A DNA stretch of 9,217 nt from contig CAAFZG010000012.1 in the NCBI GenBank assembly GCA_900767505.1, positions 1-9,217 on the forward strand, written 5' to 3'. Source of the stretch: Methanomassiliicoccales archaeon. GTDB lineage: Archaea; Thermoplasmatota; Thermoplasmata; Methanomassiliicoccales; Methanomethylophilaceae. How positions within the stretch are numbered: the stretch's first letter is position 1; every line of letters starts with the position of its first letter. The notes beneath the pieces are model-generated. The model had not been told where the DNA came from. It saw only the letters and a list, made by a program, of their open reading frames with translations, and made no database searches. The position numbers and the translations under genes were made by a program. Below are positions 1-6,198 of the stretch, piece by piece.

Positions 1-593
1 ACGACGTTGTACCTTGCATTCAGATCCCTGAGGATCCCCGACTTCGCACCGCAGTCGATCATTCCGACCGTGATGTCCTTGCCGTTGTCCGAGGTGGTTA
101 TGGCCTTGGACGACACGTCCGCGACGAGGTTCCCCTCGGACGGCGCGGGCATGTCCCTGAGCTTCCTGATCGTCTCCTCTATGTCGGTACCCTCGGTGAT
201 GATGGCCCCCTTGACGGTACCTCCCGTACGGATCTTGATGACCAGCTCCCTCGTATCGATACCGGACAGGCCCGGGACTCCGAAGTGCTTCAGGAAGTGG
301 TCGATGGTCTGTCCGCCGTACATGGGCGACGGCTCCTTGCAGTACTCCCTGACCACGAGACCGCGGGTGTGTATCGACACGGACTGGTAGTACTGGTCCG
401 CGACACCGTAGTTCCCTATGAGCGGGTAGGTCATGACGAGTATCTGACCTTCGAACGACGGATCGGTCAGGCTCTCCTGATATCCGCACATCCCCGTGGT
501 GAAAACAACCTCTCCGTCCGAGTCGCATTCGGCCCCGAACATCTCCCCTTCGAAAACGGTCCCGTCCTCCAGGACCAAGTAACCTTTTGCCAT
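1..593 (-). CDS. carA: Carbamoyl-phosphate synthase small (glutaminase) subunit, N-terminal part, cut by window edge
   Basis: CarA hydrolyses glutamine and passes ammonia to the large subunit CarB, which makes carbamoyl phosphate for arginine and pyrimidines in the cytoplasm. The visible 197 codons start at ATG 593-591 and run open to base 3. The family signatures are clear: FTTGMCGYQESLTDPSF at residues 31-47 (the small-domain glutamine-site region, with the TDPS serine), TYPLIGNYG at 55-63, GLSGIDTREL at 108-117, and the start of the class I amidotransferase domain (VGMIDCGAKSGILRDLNAR) from about residue 176. The catalytic Cys/His/Glu of that domain lie beyond the window. The gene is divergent from pelA. 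A TATA box about 30 bases before the ATG and the lack of a ribosome binding site suggest a leaderless message. CarB is expected downstream (off the left edge), which cannot be seen here. Confidence 0.94.
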   Translation of the reverse strand, partial: MAKGYLVLEDGTVFEGEMFGAECDSDGEVVFTTGMCGYQESLTDPSFEGQILVMTYPLIGNYGVADQYYQSVSIHTRGLVVREYCKEPSPMYGGQTIDHFLKHFGVPGLSGIDTRELVIKIRTGGTVKGAIITEGTDIEETIRKLRDMPAPSEGNLVADVSSKAITTSDNGKDITVGMIDCGAKSGILRDLNARYNV

Positions 594-618
594 CGGGGAA
601 TTAGCAGATTTTCGAACC

Positions 619-626
619 GTATATAA
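619..626 (-). promoter_or_regulatory. TATA box of carA, placed for a leaderless mRNA
   Basis: On the minus strand the box reads TTATATAC, centred about 30 bases before the carA ATG at 593. Archaeal transcription usually starts about 25 bases past the box centre, so the mRNA would begin within a few bases of the ATG. No Shine-Dalgarno sequence precedes the ATG, in agreement. Confidence 0.65.
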
Positions 627-629
627 TGA

Positions 630-645
630 CTGCGGAGACCCGCAG
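630..645. promoter_or_regulatory. Dyad abutting the carA TATA box
   Basis: A perfect 6-bp inverted repeat, CTGCGG / CCGCAG with a 4-base centre, lies directly upstream of the carA TATA box where the BRE would be. A protein bound here would interfere with TBP/TFB or recruit them. A 6-bp dyad can arise by chance, so only its position makes it notable. Confidence 0.3.
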
Positions 646-739
646 ACAGGGTTGCGGAGAGCTTGTTCGATAATGGACAAAAACGCCTCCATCCTACTGG
701 AAAACCGACCGTTAGCAGAAGGTTCCGGAGGACGCATAA

Positions 740-747
740 TCTATATT
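740..747 (+). promoter_or_regulatory. TATA box of pelA, placed for a leaderless mRNA
   Basis: The AT-rich TCTATATT is centred about 26 bases before the ATG at 770, the spacing expected when the transcript starts at or next to the start codon. The bases just before the ATG hold no properly spaced ribosome binding site (a GAGG is only one base away). This supports ATG 770 over the upstream TTG at 746, which overlaps the TATA box itself. Confidence 0.6.
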
Positions 748-769
748 GGCCGCGGCATATCCCAGAGGC

Positions 770-1810
770 ATGCGCATACTCGGAGAGAATCCCGCAGGGG
801 ACGGGGTGAAGGTCATGATCGAGACCGATGAGGACATTTGGCATCTCTATAATGTCATCGAGGTGGGAGATCTTGTCACCGCATCCACGACCCGCCGCGA
901 GGAGAAGGCATCCGACAAGATCCGCGCCGAGAGGGCGGAGAAGAAGAGGATGACGCTGGGCGTGCGCATCGAGAAGATCGAGTTCTCCGAAGAGGACCTG
1001 AGGCTGAAGCTGCTGGGGACGATCGAGACTGGCCCGCAGGACATCGGACAGCACCACACCCTGATATTCGAGACGGGGGACAGCCTCCTGATAACCAAAT
1101 CCCATTGGAGGGACACCCAGCTGGAGCGTCTGAAGAGGGCAGTGTCCGATTCGAAGAAGCCCAGGATAGTGTTCGTCTCGTTGGATCAGGACGATGCCAC
1201 GATCGCCGTTCTCAGACAGTACGGGCTGAAGGAGGTCGCGACGGTCAGGTCCGGAAGGTCCGGGAAGCAGTATGCGGAGAAGCCCCAGGCCGATTCCTAT
1301 CACGACGAGATAATATCCAAACTGGTCCCGCTGATGGAGCCCAACATGCCCGTGGTGGTCCTCGGACCCGGATTCGAGAAGGAGTCTTTGTCCGACGATA
1401 TGAAGAGGGCTCAGCCCGAACTTTTCAGGAAGGTCCATGTGTACCATACGGGACAGTGCGGTATGCCCGGAGTGAACGAGCTCATCAAGACCGGTATGGG
1501 AGGTGACCTTCTGCGCGAATCCGCCGTCGGAGCCGAGATCGAAGCAGTGGAGAAGCTCATGACCGAGATGGGTAAGAACGGTCCGGCGACATACGGTACC
1601 GAGGAGGTCCGCAACGCCGCCGTGTCCGGCGCCGTCGAGACGCTGCTCGTCCTCGATTCCAAGATGAGGGACCAGGACCTGGACGACATCGTCAGGGCGG
1701 TGGAGTCCCAGAAGGGCAGTGTCATCGTCGTTTCGGGACAGCATGACGGGGGGAAGGAGCTCGCCGCGCTCGGGGGCATGGGGGCGCTGCTCAGGTACAA
1801 GCTCGAATGA
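770..1810 (+). CDS. pelA: Archaeal pelota, ribosome rescue factor
   Basis: Pelota recognises ribosomes stalled with an empty A site and, with aEF1A as carrier and ABCE1, splits them for no-go and non-stop rescue. The protein has 346 residues, the usual archaeal length. Domain order: the Lsm-like N-terminal domain at 1-130, containing the signature ETDEDIWHLYNVIEVGDLVTAST (16-40, given here only as a region) and the basic stretch around 53-61; an eRF1_2-like central domain at about 131-255, which lacks the GGQ of release factors as pelota should; and an eRF1_3-like C-terminal domain at about 258-346 with YGTEEVRNAAVSGAVETLLV at 275-294. The start at ATG 770 matches the family N-terminus (MRILG) and sits at the leaderless distance from a TATA box. 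The gene stands alone: divergent from carA, and followed by its own hairpin and U-tract before the next promoter. Confidence 0.95.
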   Translation: MRILGENPAGDGVKVMIETDEDIWHLYNVIEVGDLVTASTTRREEKASDKIRAERAEKKRMTLGVRIEKIEFSEEDLRLKLLGTIETGPQDIGQHHTLIFETGDSLLITKSHWRDTQLERLKRAVSDSKKPRIVFVSLDQDDATIAVLRQYGLKEVATVRSGRSGKQYAEKPQADSYHDEIISKLVPLMEPNMPVVVLGPGFEKESLSDDMKRAQPELFRKVHVYHTGQCGMPGVNELIKTGMGGDLLRESAVGAEIEAVEKLMTEMGKNGPATYGTEEVRNAAVSGAVETLLVLDSKMRDQDLDDIVRAVESQKGSVIVVSGQHDGGKELAALGGMGALLRYKLE

Positions 1811-1812
1811 GT

Positions 1813-1850
1813 TCCGAAACCTGCGGTTTTGGACTATTCCGCCTGTTTTT
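1813..1850 (+). terminator. Transcription terminator of pelA
   Basis: Two bases after the pelA stop is a 9-bp stem (TCCGAAACC at 1813-1821 with GGTTTTGGA at 1825-1833, one G-T pair, 3-base loop). A run of five T follows at 1846-1850. Archaeal termination depends mainly on U-tracts, so the T-run is the likely release point. The same T-run merges into the TATA box of the next gene. Confidence 0.5.
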
Positions 1851-1856
1851 ATATTC
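1846..1856 (+). promoter_or_regulatory. TATA box of the NifV-like gene
   Basis: TTTTTATATTC is centred about 60 bases before the ATG at 1912. The transcript should begin near 1877, leaving a leader of about 35 bases. Unlike carA and pelA, this gene therefore has a leader, and it has a Shine-Dalgarno GGTGA at 1898-1902, nine bases before the ATG. Confidence 0.5.
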
Positions 1857-1883
1857 GCAAACCATACCTCGGATTGCACCACA

Positions 1884-1896
1884 CTCCCGTAGGGAG
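1884..1896 (+). promoter_or_regulatory. Small hairpin in the leader of the NifV-like gene
   Basis: A perfect 5-bp stem CTCCC / GGGAG with loop GTA lies in the predicted leader. Beyond a short internal loop, CAC (1880-1882) could also pair with GTG (1899-1901), part of the Shine-Dalgarno sequence, so the structure could hide the ribosome binding site. The stem is short and this is only a possibility. Confidence 0.25.
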
Positions 1897-1911
1897 CGGT
1901 GAGGGATATTC

Positions 1912-3105
1912 ATGAAGAGCAAGGACGAGGTATTGGGCTGTCTCAGCACCCCGCTCTGCATCTGCGACTCCACCCTTGGGTCCGGAGAGCAGGCCGCAGG
2001 AGCGGTTTTCTCCAACATCGAAAAATACAGGATCGCACAGCTTCTGGACGACGCCAGCGTCCGCCAGATCGAGGCCGGTAATCCGGGACTCGGAGCGGAC
2101 GAGAAGAAGTCTGTCAGGCACATAGCGCACATGGGACTCTCCGCATCCGTGATGTCTTACAACAGGGCCGAGATCAGCGACGTGAACGAGAGCATAGCAT
2201 GCGACGTGGATTCCGTGACGATCGCGCTGCCGTCCTCGGACATCCTGATCGAGAAGGACCTCGGACAGGACAAGTCCTGGGTGCTCGACAAGGTGTTCGA
2301 AGCCGCCGATTATGCGGTGCAGCACGGACTGTACGTTTCCGTCGTCGCCGAGGACGCCAGCCGTTCGGACCTCGGATTCCTTATCGATTTCGCGAAGACC
2401 GCCAAAGACGCAGGCGCAGACCGCTTCGGATACTGCGACACATTCGGACTGGACGACCCCTTCGCATGCAACGAGAAGATCAAGATGATCAGGCAGATCG
2501 CCGGAATGGACATCGAGATCATCGCCCACAACGATTTCGGAATGGCCACGGCGAACACCCTCGCCGCCGTCAAGGCCGGAGCGAAGTTCGCCAGGACCAC
2601 GACCATGGGACTCGGACCCAGGGCCGGATGCGCCCCGCTGGAGCAGATCGCGATGACCGCAAAGCACATGCTCTCAATGGACACGGGAATCGACACCACC
2701 AAGATCCCGATCGTTGCTGAAGCTGTATCCTCAGCATCCGGATTCCACATCGATCCCCTCAAGCCCTTCATCGGAGCCAAGTGCTTCGCTCAGGAGTACG
2801 GAATCCTCAACGATTCCGAGTGCTCCGAACCCTACGACCCGACAGAGGTCGGAATGAAGAGGACCATCGTCATCGGAAAGCATTCCGTCAGGAACACCAT
2901 CATCGCCGCGATGGCCGATATGAAGATCGAGATCAGCAGGACCGAGGCCGATCAGCTCCTCGGAATGGTCAGGAGGGCATCCGTCATGATGCACCGCAGC
3001 CTCACCCAGAGGGAGCTGTTCCTCCTGTACGAGGACATGATGTCGGGCAACAACACCTTCGACGACGAGGATGATGTTCCCGAGGACGTCCCCGAGATCA
3101 TGTGA
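1912..3105 (+). CDS. NifV/homocitrate-synthase-like DRE-TIM protein with a degenerate metal site
   Basis: The 397-residue protein aligns by eye along its whole length with NifV/AksA-type homocitrate synthases (DRE-TIM metallolyases), which condense acetyl-CoA with a 2-oxoacid using a divalent metal. Retained features: GEQAAG (25-30), IEAGNPGLG (53-61), SYNRA (82-86), AEDASR (146-151), CDTFGLDDPF (175-184), HNDFGMATANTLAAV (206-220), and a C-terminal GKHS region (322-325) with the LeuA-type helical tail. Lost features: the usual TLRDGEQ reads TLGSGEQ (R to G23, metal-ligand D to S24), the first His of the HxH metal pair is I204 (IAH), and GERAGN reads GPRAGC (236-240). Only His206 of the metal ligands is left. 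The C-terminus ends in an acidic tail (about 384-393). The fold is confident. Homocitrate synthase activity is doubtful, and a changed or regulatory role is an inference. It has its own promoter, leader and terminator. Confidence 0.85.
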   Translation: MKSKDEVLGCLSTPLCICDSTLGSGEQAAGAVFSNIEKYRIAQLLDDASVRQIEAGNPGLGADEKKSVRHIAHMGLSASVMSYNRAEISDVNESIACDVDSVTIALPSSDILIEKDLGQDKSWVLDKVFEAADYAVQHGLYVSVVAEDASRSDLGFLIDFAKTAKDAGADRFGYCDTFGLDDPFACNEKIKMIRQIAGMDIEIIAHNDFGMATANTLAAVKAGAKFARTTTMGLGPRAGCAPLEQIAMTAKHMLSMDTGIDTTKIPIVAEAVSSASGFHIDPLKPFIGAKCFAQEYGILNDSECSEPYDPTEVGMKRTIVIGKHSVRNTIIAAMADMKIEISRTEADQLLGMVRRASVMMHRSLTQRELFLLYEDMMSGNNTFDDEDDVPEDVPEIM

Positions 3106-3120
3106 TTCCGGTGAAAACCG

Positions 3121-3160
3121 CGTCCCGTCCGCTGTGGCGGGGCGCCTTCCCCTTTTCCCT
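3121..3160 (+). terminator. Terminator of the NifV-like gene
   Basis: Sixteen bases past the stop, CGTCCCGTC (3121-3129) pairs with GGCGGGGCG (3136-3144) in a 9-bp stem with two G-T pairs and a 6-base loop. A pyrimidine-rich tract with T clusters follows to about 3165. Confidence 0.55.
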
Positions 3161-3196
3161 TTACACTTTATCTTTCCTAGACCTTCACGGATTGTC

Positions 3197-3204
3197 TTTT
3201 AACA
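3197..3204 (+). promoter_or_regulatory. Possible TATA box of the winged-helix gene
   Basis: TTTTAACA is centred about 25 bases before the ATG at 3225, the distance for a leaderless mRNA. No convincing ribosome binding site lies before that ATG. Another AT-rich stretch (around 3165-3176) is a weaker alternative. Confidence 0.35.
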
Positions 3205-3224
3205 TACCGTCCGTGGTAAAGGTC

Positions 3225-3563
3225 ATGAGAACTAAGATAGGCAAGCTGATGGGAGATTCCCACATAAACCGCATAATCCTGCTGCTGTACTTCGGCGGAC
3301 GCAAGTCGAAGACGGAGATATACAGACACATATCCACGAATCCCCGCATGCCGAAGAAGATCGAGTTCCTTCAGAACGAAGGATACATAACGATAAGTCT
3401 GGAAGGGACGAGAGAACATCCTCGCAACATGGTGGACCTGACCCCGTTGGGGAACTCGCTCGCAGAGGGTCTCTGCGAGCTCGAGACGTCCATCGGCGGG
3501 GACGTGGATGCGATCCGCTCCTCCTTGACGGGGAGCGGATCGGAAGGGTTTCTTGAACTGTGA
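3225..3563 (+). CDS. Small winged helix-turn-helix transcriptional regulator
   Basis: The 112-residue protein has no signal peptide or membrane segment. Residues about 10-25 form a first helix (HINRIILLLYFGG), 27-36 (KSKTEIYRHI) and 42-53 (MPKKIEFLQNEG) look like the helix-turn-helix pair, and YITISLE followed by MVDLTPLG (54-76) forms the beta wing. This is the layout of small archaeal wHTH regulators. The tail from about 80 is probably helical. The start at ATG 3225 fits a TATA box 25 bases upstream; the open frame reaches back to 3102 but gives no family-like sequence there, and GTG 3213 is a weaker alternative. The gene is convergent with the PaaK-type ligase, and the two TGA stops abut. 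Its target is unknown. The neighbouring ligase promoter, which carries dyads, is a candidate by proximity only. The last third of the gene holds two strong inverted repeats. Confidence 0.7.
   Translation: MRTKIGKLMGDSHINRIILLLYFGGRKSKTEIYRHISTNPRMPKKIEFLQNEGYITISLEGTREHPRNMVDLTPLGNSLAEGLCELETSIGGDVDAIRSSLTGSGSEGFLEL
3458..3480. repeat. Perfect 10-bp inverted repeat inside the winged-helix gene
   Basis: GCTCGCAGAG (3458-3467) and CTCTGCGAGC (3471-3480) are perfect reverse complements around a 3-base loop. In the plus-strand frame this encodes part of LAEGLCEL. It lies 84-106 bases past the ligase stop on the minus strand, so it would fold in the ligase 3' UTR as well as in the regulator mRNA. 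Confidence 0.6.
3511..3542. terminator. Perfect 11-bp inverted repeat at a convergent gene end, probable bidirectional terminator
   Basis: CGATCCGCTCC (3511-3521) and GGAGCGGATCG (3532-3542) are perfect reverse complements with a 10-base loop. The repeat ends 21 bases before the stop of the plus-strand gene and begins 22 bases after the stop of the minus-strand ligase. With no intergenic space between the two stops, it is the natural place for a terminator used in either direction. No strong T-run follows on either side, which weakens the case. Confidence 0.45.
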
Positions 3564-4865
3564 TCAGTCGTAGTTCCTGTTGTCCGTGACATGCTTGGCC
3601 TTGCCTTCGAACCTCTCCAGGGTTCCGGGCAGGACCAGACGGACGTCGGACTTGATGTTCAGGACCTCCTTCATCCTGGAACCGAGCATCTGCGTCATCC
3701 TGTTGAGCTCGACCATGTCCTCTGTGAGGGAATCCTCATTGAGCTCCACCTCGACGACCATGTTGTCCATGTAGTTCTCGTTGGTGAGGGTGATGTGATA
3801 GAACGGGGAGAGGAAGGGCATCTCGCCGATGACGCTCTCGATCTGTGACGGGAACACGTTGACACCGCGGACCACGAGCATGTCGTCGGTCCTTCCGGTT
3901 ATCCTCATGAGACGGGGGTGGGTCCTTCCGCACTCGCACTTCTCCCATGTCAGGGCGGAGATGTCCCCGATCTTGTATCTGATCAGGGGGAACGCCTCCT
4001 TCTGGAGCATGGTGACCACGACCTCCCCCCTCTCGCCTTCGGCGCAGGGGTCCCCGTTCTCATCGAGGATCTCCATGTAGCACAGATCGGCCCATACGTG
4101 GAGTCCGCACTGCTTTTCGCATTCCAGGAACATCGGGCCGTAGAACTCGCTGGCGCCGTAGCAGTTGTGCACGCGGACACCGGTCCTCTCCTGGAGCTTC
4201 TGCCTCATGCTCTCGGACCAGGGCTCTCCGCCGGCGATGGCGAGCCTGACCTTGGTGTCCTTCCTGATATCGATCCCCATCTGGTCGCAGACGTCGGCGA
4301 TATGGAACATGTACGACGGTGTTCCGGCCCATGCGGTGACAGGGAGGTCCTGCATCAGCTGGATCTGCCTGGAGGTGTTCCCTGTGCCTATGGGGAGGAC
4401 CGTGGCGCCGATCCTCTCCGCACCGTAATGGACGCCGAGACCTCCGGTGAAGAGTCCGTATCCGTGGAAGTTCTGGAGCATGTCCTTCCTGGACATGCCG
4501 AATGACGTCATTCCCCTTGCGAGGGACTCGGTCCAGTTGTTCAGGTCCGTCTGAGTGTATCCGACGACTGTGGGCCTTCCCGTGGTCCCGGAGGAAACGT
4601 GGACCCTCACGAGGTCGTCGTAGGGCCTGACGAAGAGCTTGTCGGGATAGTTGTCGCGGAGGTCGGATTTCCTCATGAAGGGGACCTTGCGGAACTTCTC
4701 GAAACTGTCGATGTCCTCCGGAAGGAGGCCTGCCTCCTTCATCCTGTCGTGGAAGAACGGGGAGATGTCGTACATCTCCCTGACCTTGTTCCTCAGAAGG
4801 GAGAGCTGCATCTTCTCGAGCTCTTCCCTGGGCATCGTCTCGATCTCTTTGTTCCAGAACGCCAT
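3564..4865 (-). CDS. paaK: Phenylacetate-CoA ligase family adenylate-forming enzyme
   Basis: PaaK-type enzymes activate an aryl acid (phenylacetate and relatives) with ATP through an acyl-adenylate to the CoA thioester, in the cytoplasm. The 433 residues match the normal length. Motifs: the family N-terminus FWNKEIETMPREEL (3-16), the phosphate loop SSGTTGRPTVVGYT (91-104), the adenine/aryl pocket YGASEFYGP (236-244) with the following EC..CGLH (248-256), the hinge region GRTDDMLVVRGVNVFPSQIE (324-343), and the C-terminal EGKAK (420-424) with the catalytic lysine. I chose ATG 4865, not ATG 4877: a GGTG ribosome site lies six bases before it and it gives the usual N-terminus. A TATA box at 4925-4934 and inverted repeats mark its own promoter. 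The second PaaK paralogue, flavoprotein and ACT protein nearby suggest aryl-acid metabolism, possibly with indolepyruvate oxidoreductase. The exact substrate is not known. Confidence 0.88.
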   Translation of the reverse strand: MAFWNKEIETMPREELEKMQLSLLRNKVREMYDISPFFHDRMKEAGLLPEDIDSFEKFRKVPFMRKSDLRDNYPDKLFVRPYDDLVRVHVSSGTTGRPTVVGYTQTDLNNWTESLARGMTSFGMSRKDMLQNFHGYGLFTGGLGVHYGAERIGATVLPIGTGNTSRQIQLMQDLPVTAWAGTPSYMFHIADVCDQMGIDIRKDTKVRLAIAGGEPWSESMRQKLQERTGVRVHNCYGASEFYGPMFLECEKQCGLHVWADLCYMEILDENGDPCAEGERGEVVVTMLQKEAFPLIRYKIGDISALTWEKCECGRTHPRLMRITGRTDDMLVVRGVNVFPSQIESVIGEMPFLSPFYHITLTNENYMDNMVVEVELNEDSLTEDMVELNRMTQMLGSRMKEVLNIKSDVRLVLPGTLERFEGKAKHVTDNRNYD

Positions 4866-4883
4866 TTCGAACACCATTGTAAA

Positions 4884-4900
4884 GTGCTATCACGTAGCAC
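4884..4900. promoter_or_regulatory. 17-bp perfect inverted repeat in the ligase leader
   Basis: GTGCTA (4884-4889) and TAGCAC (4895-4900) flank a 5-base centre. The predicted transcript start is near 4903, so the repeat lies at the very 5' end of the mRNA. It could be an operator covering the start site or a 5'-terminal RNA hairpin. Confidence 0.4.
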
Positions 4901-4924
4901 GGATGGTGGGTGTTATGTTTCGGC

Positions 4925-4934
4925 TTATATAAAA
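4925..4934 (-). promoter_or_regulatory. TATA box of the PaaK-type ligase
   Basis: The minus strand reads TTTTATATAA, the strongest TATA box in the window. It is centred about 64 bases before ATG 4865, giving a leader of roughly 35-40 bases. This shows the ligase is transcribed separately from the ATPase gene upstream of it. Confidence 0.7.
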
Positions 4935-4946
4935 TTGACTTAGGTA

Positions 4947-4969
4947 GGAATCATGTTGGTGAGGATTCC
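4947..4969. promoter_or_regulatory. Dyad upstream of the ligase TATA box, possible regulator site
   Basis: GGAATC (4947-4952) and GATTCC (4964-4969) are perfect reverse complements with an 11-base spacer, so the half-sites are 17 bases apart centre to centre. The dyad begins 13 bases upstream of the TATA box. That spacing is plausible for a dimeric HTH activator or repressor. A separate 10-bp palindrome, CCGATATCGG, lies at 4987-4996 just past the ATPase stop. Confidence 0.35.
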
Positions 4970-4998
4970 GCAGCATACGGTCACTACCGATATCGGGA

Positions 4999-6192
4999 TC
5001 AGTTTCCATCTTCGGTCCCGAGCAGCCAATCGATGACGTTGCAGTGTCTGATGCCGTCGGATATCTCCAGCGGGAAACTGTCAAGGGACAGGATCGTCTT
5101 GCGGTAGTTGTCCTTGATCATCCTGAACGGTCTGACCTCTCTGTCGTAGGTCGTCTCGGCCATCATGGAAAGGGTGACCTGGTAGTATTCGATGTCGTTC
5201 CCCCTGCGGGCGGTGAAATCCACCTCCGTGTCGCCGTACTTTCCCACGGAGACCTCGTAGCCTCTGCGGATCAGCTCCAGATAGACGACGTTCTCCACGA
5301 GACGGCTGTCGTCCTCCCTCGATGAGATGCCTAGCACCGCATTCCTCATGCCTGTGTCCGAGACGTAGTACTTCTCGAGGGTGTCCAGGAGCTTCTTCCC
5401 CCGGATGTCGTACCTTTCAGCCTTGTAGATCAGGAAGGCGTTCCTCAGAGCATCTATGTACCTGCGGACCTGCCTGTTGTTCTCCTTGAGTGCTTCGGAT
5501 ATCGAGTTGCAGCTGATGTTGCTGCCTATCTCGGAATACAGGAATTCGGATACCGCATTCAGGACGGATGCGTTGGACGACCTCTCGCGACCGAGGACGT
5601 CCTTCATGAGAACCGTGTTGAAAACCCCGATGAGGAGCTCCTGCTCGAAGGCCTCGTCACCGTCAGGATCGACTATCGGGAGAGAACCTGTGCGGAGATA
5701 TTGCCTGAACCTCTTCTCCCTGTCGCCGGGATGCAGCTCCAGGAACTCCGAGAAGGACAGCGGCAGCATCTTCAGCTCCACATACCTTCCCGAGATGAAG
5801 GTTGAAAGCTCTGATGACAGAAGGAAGGCATTGGACCCCGTGATGTAGATGTCGGCATCGGCATCCACTTGCAGGGAGTTGACGGCCTTCTCCCATGAAC
5901 CGACCCTCTGGACCTCGTCCAGGAAGACATACATCCTGCCTTGGACCTTCCTGGAGAAGATCTCGTCGAGCAGTTCATCGTAATCGGTTATGTCCTTCCA
6001 CTCATATGACTCGAAATTCATGTAGACGACGTTCTCCTTCGGAACACCGGAATCGATGATCCTCTGCATGAACTGACGCATCAAGACCGTCTTTCCCGAC
6101 CTTCTCATCCCGGTTATGACCTTCATCACATCGGTGCGGTCCCTTCCGGACTCGAGCCTGTCAAGGTAGACTTTCCTTTGAATTTCTGTCAT
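4999..6192 (-). CDS. AAA ATPase with C-terminal DUF4143 domain
   Basis: The 397-residue protein belongs to the large AAA_14/DUF4143 family, common and multi-copy in archaea and anaerobic bacteria. Its cellular role is not established. The N-terminal AAA domain has Walker A GMRRSGKT (28-35), Walker B YVFLDEVQ (88-95) and a sensor-like ITGSNA (117-122). A winged-helix-like region follows (about 200-270, including SCNSISEALKENNRQVRRYI). The C-terminal domain has EVDFTARRG near 323-331 and YYQV at 336-339, which resembles the D-(E/Q)xK core of PD-(D/E)XK nucleases, although here a Q-V replaces the usual E-x-K. The length is complete for the family. The start at ATG 6192 follows a TATA-like box at leaderless distance, with no ribosome site. 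The gene forms its own unit and looks like accessory cargo between core genes. Confidence 0.92.
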   Translation of the reverse strand: MTEIQRKVYLDRLESGRDRTDVMKVITGMRRSGKTVLMRQFMQRIIDSGVPKENVVYMNFESYEWKDITDYDELLDEIFSRKVQGRMYVFLDEVQRVGSWEKAVNSLQVDADADIYITGSNAFLLSSELSTFISGRYVELKMLPLSFSEFLELHPGDREKRFRQYLRTGSLPIVDPDGDEAFEQELLIGVFNTVLMKDVLGRERSSNASVLNAVSEFLYSEIGSNISCNSISEALKENNRQVRRYIDALRNAFLIYKAERYDIRGKKLLDTLEKYYVSDTGMRNAVLGISSREDDSRLVENVVYLELIRRGYEVSVGKYGDTEVDFTARRGNDIEYYQVTLSMMAETTYDREVRPFRMIKDNYRKTILSLDSFPLEISDGIRHCNVIDWLLGTEDGN

Positions 6193-6198
6193 GATTAT

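Noticed and set aside
467..1882. A 471-codon open frame on the minus strand covering carA's start and all of pelA
   Set aside because: It is antisense to pelota, which has full family similarity, and its composition (many R, G, L, H) is that of a GC-rich shadow frame with no recognisable domain.
1849..2667. A 272-codon minus-strand frame across the NifV-like gene
   Set aside because: Antisense shadow of a gene with clear family motifs; Gly/Val/His-rich with no domain or ribosome site.
1912..3105. Calling the NifV-like protein plain homocitrate synthase (AksA/NifV) for coenzyme B or nitrogenase cofactor
   Set aside because: Arg-Asp, the first HxH histidine and the GERAGN asparagine are all missing, and no nif or aks gene is nearby.
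4060..4893. A 277-codon minus-strand frame inside the ligase
   Set aside because: Frame-shifted shadow of the ligase; Arg/His/Pro-rich and without motifs.
4999..6192. ATPase as part of a defence or toxin-antitoxin system
   Set aside because: No partner gene of a known defence system is adjacent, and the family is widespread and multi-copy without assigned function.
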